64,000 nt of DNA from Pyropia yezoensis (taxonomy: Eukaryota; Rhodophyta; Bangiophyceae; Bangiales; Bangiaceae): positions 23,337,554 through 23,401,553 of the forward strand of contig CM020619.1 of the NCBI GenBank assembly GCA_009829735.1, read 5' to 3'. Positions 21,411 to 30,170 of the stretch are shown in pieces. A program made the translations under genes and the position numbers. The stretch's first letter is position 1. Each line of letters opens with the position of its first letter. Below the pieces are notes generated by a model that was not told where the DNA came from, searched no databases, and was given only the letters and a program-made list of their open reading frames with translations.

Positions 21411-22274
21411 CCCCCATGAATGGGGGGGGGAGATAAGATATTATCGGGTAGAGCGATTACGCCCGCCCGATTGGACTTGGCCTTCTGGCCAGTGAAGGGA
21501 AGTTACCTAGGGCGGGCTACTTCCGCCCCAATCTGGCCGAGATTTAGTGAGATCCCTCCACTGAGCGTGTTTTGCGTGGAGAGATGAGTTGGAAGGTTCT
21601 GAGTGTTTGGATTGGGTGTTTACTGTCGTTACGCTAATCTGTGCACATTGAGTGGAGGAGAGGCATGCCCAGGTTGTGCGCTCGACTGAAACACATTCAG
21701 CACAAGCATCGTGGAGCCACTGCTCGGCACAATTTTGTAGTGTAATGGGCCCCTGTCACGTATTCCATGTTGACATCAAAAATGAAAGACCCCTCGAGTC
21801 CCTGGGAATGTATTTCGTACGTACTTCCTCTCGCGACCACAATGTTCCATATCGCATGCATCCTTCATGCGCTGTTGTGTAATATGAATTGAAAATCTAA
21901 ACATTGGGGGAGACATGCCACGGCGACGACGACCGCTGCCCCAGCGGACGCACCGTCGCTCCAGCGGACGCACCGCCGTCGGCAGTGGTCGACGTGGCGC
22001 CCATCCTCGTCGCGGGCGGCAGTGTCCACCCTTTTTTGGTCACCATTGATCTACATACGGAACAACGCCACGAGAGGCGTCAGGTGGCCACGTCCGAGCA
22101 TGGCAAGCTCAGCAGCCCCGGCTACGTGCCCAGGCGCAGTGGCCCCTGGTACGTGTCCACGCGCATTCAGAGTACCTTTTTTTTCGTTTCTTTATTGTCA
22201 TTTTTGATTGCGCGGGAGCGGGAGCGCGCTCGGCGCTGATATCGAGAACACTGGCTAACGAACTCACCCTGTGC
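21411..22274. other. No gene seen
   Basis: It begins with a G9-10 run and AGATAAGATATTATCGGG and continues with mixed sequence. It may include the 3' end of the retroelement fragment and the upstream region of the next possible gene. Confidence 0.35.
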
Positions 22275-23963
22275 ATGGTTGACTCTTCACAATGGATGGT
22301 TTGGCTTTTTCGACCCACAGACGCCGGCAGCTCTGTCGTTGACGACCCCACGCGCGCCCCGGAGGATGTCTGTGCCCCAGAGCCTGTTTCCCCCCGGGCG
22401 GCTCCCGCGGCGGCGAAATGCGGTGTCTGTGGGTACCAAAAGACTTTGGAGGCTGGCAAGACGCACTACTGGTCAATTTGCAAGCTCGTGGTGGACCGCA
22501 TGCAGTGCCCTGCTGCACTGCCGGTCGGCCACAAGTTTTATACTGGGGCCGGTTGCGGGAACGGCAAATGCCCTTGCAAGAGGCCGTACGTTATTCCGAT
22601 ACAATCAGCGGTGGAGGGCATCTGGACGGCAGGGAGGCAGCTTCTCCGTGTGGGAATGCTTTGAGACGTATTCTGACACTCTCTTTGGCAAGCCCTTTCA
22701 GCTTTTCTCGTGCTTTTCTCTGGTTGTTTTTTCCGGCTTTTTTCCAGGTGCAAGAAGTGCCACAAGCCAGGGCACAACCCGCAAACGATCGCGCTGGACC
22801 CCCAGCTTTTTGACCGCAAAGTCACGGCTGGGGGCGTCACGTTCAACAAAAGGCTCGCAAAACGATGTCTGGACGTTTCTACGTCTGTGACGCATCGGGC
22901 GATGCGTTTTATGAGTCAGAGGCTCGGCGGGCCCGCGACGAGTACGCGTCGATTGACGCCACTCGAGAGGTGAGGGCGGCGCGGCGCCGATCCCTGCTCG
23001 CCAATTTTGTGGCGTCGGCCACACCGGTGGGGACTGCAATCTCCACCCTACAGGCCATCGAGTCGCCGGCGTCGGCTGTCGCTCCTGAGAATGCTGCCGC
23101 TTCTCTCGAGCAGGCGCGGTGCGCCGACAGTGGCCTCAACGCGCTGGCCAGCGCTTATGGTGGGGCACTGTCGGCAGCTCTGGGGGGACCCAGTGGGGTC
23201 GCGTCGGACTGCGCCCCGGGGGCAGCGCTGGCGGTGCTGAACGGGCGCCAGGCAGCTGCTGAAAAGCAGGCTGCCTTGCGCCTCCGCGCATCCATGGAGG
23301 CGCTGGAGGCGCCTGTGGGATCCGCTCGACTGTGCGTTGAGTTCACCCTATCGTCTTGTTTCACTCACCGAGAGGAGCCAGCATTCTGCTCTGCATTTCC
23401 TCCCGAGGACTTTCCGGAGCTATGTGTTCCACGCAACATACTGCGCCGTTGTTTTCTTTGCGACCGGGATTGCGAGACCATATGCCGGGAGCTCTGTACT
23501 TTCCATCCGAAACTGACTTTTGTTGCATGTGCGCATCGGTTGGATTCCCTGCAGCGGTTTCTCTTGATATGAGCATATGGCCTTCCTTTGCATTCCAAAC
23601 TACAGAACAGACTGGGCCTCCCCTAGCGCTAGCCTCGCAGGAGGAGTCATCCAGATAGACAACTTGGGTTCCCAGAGTGGGGAAGTGGCCCCGACGAGGG
23701 CTCCGCTTCGGTTGTCCCCGGCCCAGGCCGCGGCGGCACTAACAGAGTTTGTTTTTGGGGACGAGGGGGGACAGGAACGTGCCTTATTTTTGAGCCGTGT
23801 GGAGGGTTCTGCGCGGGAGTACGGTGTGCGAGGGTCCACCCTGGGGGGCTCAGCGAGCATTGACACCCTGGTGGGTCAGTTGCTGTCCGGGTTTGACCCG
23901 GATGACAATGTGCTTGCCTCTCATCAAGCCACTTACAGTTACTGGGTTCTGTCTATGAGATAG
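22275..23963 (+). CDS. Unrecognised Cys-rich protein gene, probably spliced
   Basis: Several adjoining frames look protein-like rather than random. The first (from 22275) has a cysteine cluster: KCGVCGYQKTLEAGKTHYW, ICKLVVDRMQC, GAGCGNGKCPCKR. A GTACGT donor near 22585 and a TTTTTCCAG acceptor at 22747 would join it in phase to CKKCHKPGHNPQTIALDPQL, adding a CxxCxxxGH zinc-knuckle-like motif. From 22865 another frame gives Ala-rich helices (MSGRFYVCDASGDAFYESEA, AAEKQAALRLRASMEALEA). A third (about 23624-23963) gives LRLSPAQAAAALTEFVFGDE and SIDTLVGQLLSGFDPDDNVL. How the last two connect is unclear; one or more introns or decay could explain the frame changes. Probable zinc binding, function unknown; a mobile-element protein is possible. 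Confidence 0.35.
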
Positions 23964-24516
23964 GTGGGATATGTCATTTCTGTGCGCTGGCGCTGGCGCT
24001 GATGACATGGGCTTTACGTTTTGCTGCTTCCCGCCCCACTCTTTGGAATAGAGTGACAAGCAGTGTGAGAAAAATAAGGTGCGGGACATTTAGTGACATC
24101 GGGCAGCCATGCACGGAGCTTTGTTGACATCACAACCCTGGGCGCGACAGGCACATTCACGCCAAGTCTGCATCACGCTCCCATCTCACCGAGCCGGACT
24201 CATGTGCGTCAGCTTTTGCTGTGCAACTTTCCCCACCGTCAGCGCGCGTCAGCGCCTCCTAATTTTGGACAGTCGACCCAGAAGACAGGTAGATCTACAT
24301 CCCACGGATGACTGCCATCCACGACTCCCCTATCCACCCACAGTCGACCCCCGCTTCCTCAGCCAGCAACAATGGATAAAAGAAAAGAGAAAAACAGTGC
24401 ATCAACTCCACGACAGAAGAACACCATGCCATTCGCCATGACAAATAAAGTCCCACGCCCACTCCACCTTCCGCCACATTTCTCCAAAGAACCTTTGGGC
24501 CCCCCCTCCCCCCCCC

Positions 24517-24559
<43 letters not shown>

Positions 24560-24978
24560 ATCTCGCGCACGGTGGCGTCCAGGCCAGCGCCCTCGTCGCC
24601 GCCTTTCCAACTCCTCCTCCCCAGCAAGGACCCTGTCCAGTCGCCACAACTCCCGCATCCCCCACCCACCCACACAACCCACTTCTCCCTGGACCAGGCA
24701 TGCACAGCCACGGGGAAAGCACAGGTGCAAGACGGAAAGAGAAGCGCCGGTTATTTCAGGCTAAGCAGCTAGGCTCGTCCCCATCTCCTCTCTCGGATTC
24801 TCGCCAGGCTTCTCAAACTCGACATCCCCCCCACCCACCCCCCCCCCCCCGCCCGCGCCTCCCCTGTCGACCATACCCTCCCCCCCTCCCTCCCGCCAAT
24901 TCCTCTCCTCGTCGACCCCTCCGCTATTGCGCTCTGATGAAGAAGCCGCCCTTGCACGTTTGCCGTCCGTTGTTCACT
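23964..24978. other. Intergenic, pyrimidine-rich, with an extreme C-run
   Basis: From about 24480 the + strand is C-rich with runs of 6-10 C and one of 42 (listed separately). No coding motif. Its right end adjoins the 3' end of the Tc1-like transposase, so one transposon terminus should lie here; I could not identify it. Confidence 0.35.
24518..24559. repeat. Poly-C tract of 42 bases
   Basis: Uninterrupted C42 preceded by C-rich near-repeats. Likely to be length-variable and hard to sequence. Confidence 0.95.
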
Positions 24979-26067
24979 TCAGGGCGGTGCCAACTCAACC
25001 GGTAGGGCACGCAGCACACCTTCCAGAGGGGCTCCAGGGCCGGTGAGCTCCGGTAGGTGCCGCCACATCTCTCGCCGCGCTTCCCGGTAATGGCCTTGGA
25101 TGGTGGCAAGGGGAATCGAAGCGAATGATAGAACATGGAGAAGTCGGTGGGGAAGATCAGGATGATGGTACGCAATGTTGCGCGCCTCGCGTTTGTAGTC
25201 CGCAAAGGTGGGCTCCACGGCAGACAGGTTAGGGCAGTAAGGAGGCAAGCGAAGCAAAAAGACACCGTTCATAGTGAGGATCTCATCTGCTAACGCTGTG
25301 TGTACAGAGGCATTATCATACAAAAGCACACAGTCATCTGGCTGATCGGCCCACAAAGCCCCCGGCACATACGCGTTCATACGTGTAGCCAGGCTCGTGC
25401 AAAAAAGCGCCCAGTCATAGCCACCTTGAGCAGGGGGCACCTCGTTGACCGACAGCTCCAAAATTCCCCGAGAGTGAGAGATAGCGACAATAGAAGAAAA
25501 CCGCTTGGTCGCCCTCGGATCAGGAGCCAGCGCCTCCAACGGAAAGCCCACCTTGGCGCGGCCCCGAGGTCGCACCATTGCATCACCCTTAATGTGGGTT
25601 TCATCGGCAACCACAATGCATCTTTCAGGGATGTGCCTCATCAGCCGGCAGTGGTCCACCATCCGTTCCAGGCACCGTTCGCTCGCCAGCCGCTCCACCT
25701 TCTTGACTGAATAGCCGATCTGCCGAAGCATCAGCCCCAGCGTCGTCACGCTCGTCGGCCAGCTGCGGTTCTAGTCGGGAAGCTCCTCCAGTCGTTGAAA
25801 GAGAGACGATAGTTCACGCAAAAAAATCTCAGGGTGGGCAGTCACGAGGCTGTTCAGCGCTCGGAGAAAGGTTGCGTTAAAGCGAGCGGAGTCCGCATGC
25901 TGATTCTGAATACAGTCATCATTCCATGGCGACCCGTTCCGCTCGAAATTCTCCCACCATTGATGGGCGGCTCTGAGGCTGCACCCGGCGTGGTCCACAA
26001 TCGAATCCCAGCCCAGGCCGCGCTGGCGATTGCGCACGACCTGCCAGCGCACGGCGATAGGAAACAT
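24979..26067 (-). CDS. Tc1/IS630-superfamily DDE transposase with one amber codon
   Basis: Start ATG at 26067. N-terminal helix-turn-helix region: AVRWQVVRNRQRGLGWDSIV, AGCSLRAAHQWWENF. Catalytic core: first Asp in IVVADETHIKG, second in VLLYDNASVHTA, third acid Glu in LPPYCPNLSAVEPTFADYKR. All DDE residues and the Tc1-type PPYxPxLxxxE signature are present. A single in-frame TAG at 25771-25773 separates the HTH part from the catalytic part; otherwise the frame is continuous over 362 codons, a normal length for the family. This looks like a recently dead copy, or rare read-through. No terminal inverted repeats with TA duplication were recognised on either side. Confidence 0.85.
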
Positions 26068-28090
26068 TGCCGAAAATAGACACGCCCCACGCCCCTCAGT
26101 GCGACCCTCCCCCCCCCCTCCCCTCAGGGTGCGACCAACGGAATTCGCGCGTGCCGAGGCCCCGCCCCGACCACCCGAGGCTCCGCGCGCCCCAAGCCGA
26201 AAAAGACGTCCACGTCGTCGCGGCCACCACGCGAGTGGCACACCACCCAGATGGTGTCTCCTCGACGGTGAGGATCGGCCGCATGGACACCGTGTGTCGC
26301 GTCGGCCTTGGTGGGACGCACCACGCCCAGTGCCCACCACCACTGTGCTCCGGCGGCCTCTGCCGGTCACTCACTGGTCGAAGAGCCATGCAAGACGCTG
26401 GTCGCGAACGATGGTTGGTTGACAATCTGTGCGCTCACACAGGGGGCGGAACACCCTCTCAGCCGCAACAGTAGAATCTTCGTCAGATACGAACGCAGCC
26501 GCGCCGCGTCGCGGCTTCCTATTGGACAGTTCCGATATTGGTGGTAAATTAGAGACAACCAGCCGGAACAGTAAGTACATTTGTGCTTGCGCGGCAGTCG
26601 TGCGACCACCAAACCACCGCACCCCTGCCAATGCTCCCCCGATTGTGGTTGCCGCCACTGCTGCCATCCGAGGTGGCGGTGCCGGATTGTCTCGCGCTAC
26701 CATCGCCAGCGGCCCCAACGAATGGGCCGGGGGAGTGGCTGAGCGACACTGGACTGAGGCAGTCTGTGGTGGCGGATTCGCCGTGGGCCTCAACGAGGAG
26801 GTCGGGTGGAGGTCGGGTCATGGGGCTCGCGGAACTCCTCGGAGGCGGCCGGCGGCAGCCGTAATGGAGGAAATCTGGGGCGACCACGACGTTGGGAGAG
26901 GATCGGGAGCGTCAGTGGCTCAGGCCTGTCCACACAAATTTGATGGCGGACGTGCGCGACGGCCGATGAAAAATCTCATGCAATCCAGCTTGGTGCAGTG
27001 AGAGTTGTGCCAGCGACGGCACGAGCCTCACGGACGGCGTCCCGGGGGTGTGCCAACAGAATCAGATTTGCGTCGGTGGTAAATCTGCCGAAACGCTGGC
27101 AGGCCCTGAGCCGTCGGCCGTCATGAATGAGAGTCTCGACATTTGGTTGTGCATAGTTACGAATTTTTGTCACTTGAGCTCATTCCATCCGCATCGAACC
27201 GACTCGAAGCACTGCTTCCGAGCAGGTTTTTTGTGTGCATGGGCCTCGAATGCAACCAAGTGGCCCGCTCTGTTGCGGGGGGGGCCATCTCAGCCGCAGA
27301 TGCCACCGCGTTTGACACAGCGTCGGAAAGGGTCCCCAGTCGAGCGTGATGCAGGCGCTCCTTTGTGATCAGACCGACATTTTCTTGCCCTCAGAACGCC
27401 CGCGGCTGCGTGCCGAAACCAGATCTGGTAAAGTCATCTCACACAGGGGCCTTCAGAATTGTAATGTAAAAACGGGTCTTGTTTCTGTGCTGCTGATAGT
27501 ATCGAGAGGACCTATCAGAAGCCTGCAGACAAGGGCTGCAGCACTCATTCCGAGAGCAAATCTGCCATGCATGCGTTCCTTTTCGACGGATCCCGTTCAT
27601 CTCCGGCATGTGCACACGTGCTGCGTCACCCGCACAATCCAAACATGTGCACTTTTTAGCGTAAGCACAGTAGTGTAGGGAGTGTTGGCCCGCACTCCAG
27701 GGTCCCACAGCGGGCCCTGGACCGGCGGGCCAAAGAGGGATATCTACGCGTGGGGCTGTGCCCGTTGCTTCCCCCTCACAAAAAATCAACCTTGCGTTAC
27801 CCTTGTGTTCCCCGTCCCGGACGCTTCCACCTTCGCGTGGAGCTCTACGTTCTGGCGGTTCTGACTCCAGGGTTTATACCCCGGGTTCCCCACCATCTCC
27901 TTCAGAAGGATAAGGTACCCCATTGGTGTGGGCTTACGCCCAGATAGCCACCACACCTCCGCCGTACGTGGGTGTCCGCCGCGCTCTGGGGGCGTGTTGG
28001 GCAATCTCGGCTTCTCCGTGGGTCCTGTAGACCCTTCGGCAAGGCCGCTGTCTTCCATGGAGTTCCGCCCCCCCACCGTACAAGGCCAGG
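26068..28090. other. Intergenic, no assignable gene
   Basis: Open frames on both strands between 26.1 and 27.0 kb have mixed composition but no motif I recognise. 27.0-27.75 kb is AT-richer. Upstream sequence of the Tc1 transposase should lie at its left end and the 5' part of the DIRS-like fragment at its right end. Confidence 0.35.
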
Positions 28091-28770
28091 ATGATCCGCC
28101 AAGACCCGGACGTCCAACGGTGGGCTGCCTGCGAGATCGACCGCTGGCTCACGCGCGGCTTCGTGCGCAAGGCCAAGGCGTCCGAGGCGCGGAAGGCGTC
28201 GTGGGTGGCCGCGACCTTTTTGACCGACGTCGCACGCAAGCCGCGCCTGGTCGTCGATCTGTCCACGGTGAACGACTACCTGGAGGACCGCCCCTTTCGC
28301 TACGAGTCGCTGGCGTCCTTTATAGCCCACCTCCGACCCGGCGACCCCATGGTGTCGTGGAACATAAGCGACGCGTTCCATCACATCCCTTTGAAGGAGA
28401 GCGACCAACAGTACCCGGCGTTTGTGGTCGGCGGCACCTTGTACTACCCTCTCTCCCTGCCGTTCGGCCTCAAGCTCGCGCCGTGCGCGCCCACCAAGGT
28501 ACTGCGGCCCGTACTTGCCTACCTCCGCTCCAAGGGCTTCCCTATATTGGGGTACATGGACGACTTCGCCTCAGTGGCGACCGGGGCGAGACCAGGCTCA
28601 AAGGAACGCGCTACAGCGGCGCGTCGCCGGGCAGTTGCCGTTTTCCGACGCCTCGGACTCCAGATCCACTCTTCCGAGGGCGCGGTGGAAAGGACAACCT
28701 CTTTCGGCATCCTCGGCTTCCGGACCGACACGGTCCACCGCCTGCTGTTGCTCCTGTGGCAAAAACCGCT
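28091..28770 (+). mobile_element. DIRS-type retrotransposon, reverse transcriptase fragment
   Basis: Recognisable RT palm and fingers: RLVVDLSTVNDYLEDRPFRY, GDPMVSWNISDAFHHIPL, YPLSLPFGLKLAP, TKVLRPVLAYLRSKGFPI and catalytic GYMDDF, then the LGLQIHSSEG and FGILGF motifs. The SDAFHHIPL / LPFGL / VFTK(L/V)L style is that of DIRS/Ngaro-like elements rather than gypsy or copia. The tyrosine recombinase and RNase H expected next to it were not found, so this is an incomplete fossil. The gag-like fragment at 19.4-21.4 kb may belong to the same family. Confidence 0.75.
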
Positions 28771-29366
28771 CGCGCACCCAGCACCCAAGCTGGGGTGGTG
28801 CACAAGGGCTGCCTCCCGTGTCGGGGGAGCCGAAAGAAGTGCAAGTCGCACACACGCTGTCTCTGTTGTGGGGCAATCCCCCCACTAGTAAACAAGAAGA
28901 TGGTGTGTGGGCCAACAGTTTCTTGGTCGGGACGGGGAAGCGAGGCCAAGCCCCGCTGTCCCTCCCCTTATCCCCCCAGAGTTCTCTCAGAATCTCGCCA
29001 CTCCGAATCTCCCACCCCAGCACCTGCCCACCGGGCCACACGAAAACTCAAGACGATAAAATGCAGAAAACCCTCAAATCCATGTTGGATTTACTATCAA
29101 GCAGAGTATCTCTGACTTAAGGAAATTCGGGACCAAATGCAAAGGGAGGAACAGGTCAGACCAGTTGTCCTCCGTCCCAGTATGGCGCGCTCTGCCCTCC
29201 TGCGTGGGGCCAGTTCTGCCACACTCCCCTCTCCTCAGCTCCGACCGACCCGGTTGGCCCCGAGAAGGGGTATAAGAGCGCGTGTTGCACTCGCCGGGGG
29301 CGCGACTCGCTGTCCCCCGGTACGTCACCTCGACGTGGAGGCAGTCACGTCGACCATCCTCCTCCT
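28771..29366. other. Region upstream of the TRIM, includes a TATA box
   Basis: No gene seen. The last 100 bp before the TRIM include GGGGTATAAGAGCGCG. Confidence 0.35.
29271..29277 (+). promoter_or_regulatory. TATA box candidate for the 642-aa ORF
   Basis: TATAAGA in GC-rich DNA. Subtracting the TRIM insertion and one copy of its target duplication, it would sit about 280 bp upstream of the ATG at 30171, a plausible promoter distance. It could equally be the TATA box of an old LTR. Confidence 0.35.
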
Positions 29367-29567
29367 TGTAGCATAATACATAATCACCGATCGGCTTACC
29401 TAATAGGTAGGTACTCGTAATGAGATGGGGCCAAAACCCCAAATCAGGCTCGAGATGTCAGGGATTTCACCCGGTTGCCTAGTGGTTTGAGCGCGCCATT
29501 TCGCTTGCTTCTCAAGGGCCCGGGTTCGATTCCGACTCTACGATATCTACTTTTTCGTTATTCCACA
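29367..29567 (+). repeat. TRIM 5' LTR with Pol III-type A and B boxes
   Basis: TG...CA bounded, 201 bp. Contains TTGCCTAGTGG (29475-29485, A-box-like) and GGTTCGATTCC (29523-29533, perfect B box) about 38 bp apart, as in a tRNA gene; the flanking T-arm bases no longer pair, so it is tRNA-like rather than a tRNA. Confidence 0.85.
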
Positions 29568-29782
29568 ATGGTGGAGCAGCAGGGGATCTCGCACGTGCTA
29601 ACAGGGCCGAAATACACGTGGCATCATGCAACGTGCGAACAGGGCCGAAATACACGTGGCGGGAACCGGCTGTAAGGAATGACGAGGAAATAGGTGTCGT
29701 TGCTGGAACTGGGGAGTTTCAGATCGAGAGGGCCGGAGACTTAGGCCGAATCGGGGACGACTCGGACTTAAGGAGGGGGTTA

Positions 29783-29983
29783 TGTAGCATAATACATAAT
29801 CACCGATCGGCTTACCTAAAAGGTAGGTACTCGTAATGAGATGGGGCCAAAACCCCAAATCTGGCTCGCGATGTCAGGGATTTCACCCGGTTGCCTAGTG
29901 GTTTGAGCGCGCCATTCCGCTTACTTCTCAAGGGCCCGGGTTCGATTCCGACTCTCCGATATCTACTTTTTCGTTATTCCACA
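29783..29983 (+). repeat. TRIM 3' LTR with Pol III-type A and B boxes
   Basis: Same structure as the 5' LTR: A-box-like 29891-29901 and B box 29939-29949, both unchanged between the two LTRs. Confidence 0.85.
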
Positions 29984-30170
29984 CTCCTCAAGCTCGCCCA
30001 CTTGGCTGCTTTCAAACACCTGACCACCACCTTCCCCAACCTCTCACCTCACCGCGGGCCATCCCAGACTGGGGAGGCCCCCGGTATACCCACAATCCAA
30101 GTCCCCCTCAACTCGAGGTGGGGCTCTGGCAGTTGCGACCGAGTCGCCTCTCCCTAACTTGGGGAGGGAC

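Larger units (their letters stand above)
29367..29983 (+). mobile_element. TRIM (terminal-repeat retrotransposon in miniature) with tRNA-like LTRs
   Basis: Two 201-bp direct repeats (29367-29567 and 29783-29983), each starting TGTAGCA and ending TTCCACA, enclose a 215-bp non-coding core. The 5 bases CTCCT lie immediately outside both ends (29362-29366, 29984-29988), a classic target duplication. The core opens, one base after the left LTR, with TGGTGGAGCAGCAGGGG, a tRNA-3'-end-complementary primer site pattern. It ends with AAGGAGGGGG, a polypurine tract, just before the right LTR. No protein is encoded, so an outside element must supply the enzymes. The LTRs differ at 6 of 201 positions (about 3%), so it is of moderate age, and it looks structurally whole. 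Confidence 0.88.

Noticed and set aside
25300-25710. Plus-strand frame over the Tc1 locus
   Set aside because: Opposite strand carries the full DDE core; this is its shadow.
29475-29533. Intact tRNA gene
   Set aside because: A and B boxes are present, but the T stem does not pair and the unit repeats exactly as part of an LTR; described as tRNA-like instead.
29367-29983. Two independent SINE insertions
   Set aside because: Both copies end exactly at TG and CA, and one CTCCT duplication flanks the pair rather than each copy, with primer-site and purine-tract signals between; LTR structure fits better.
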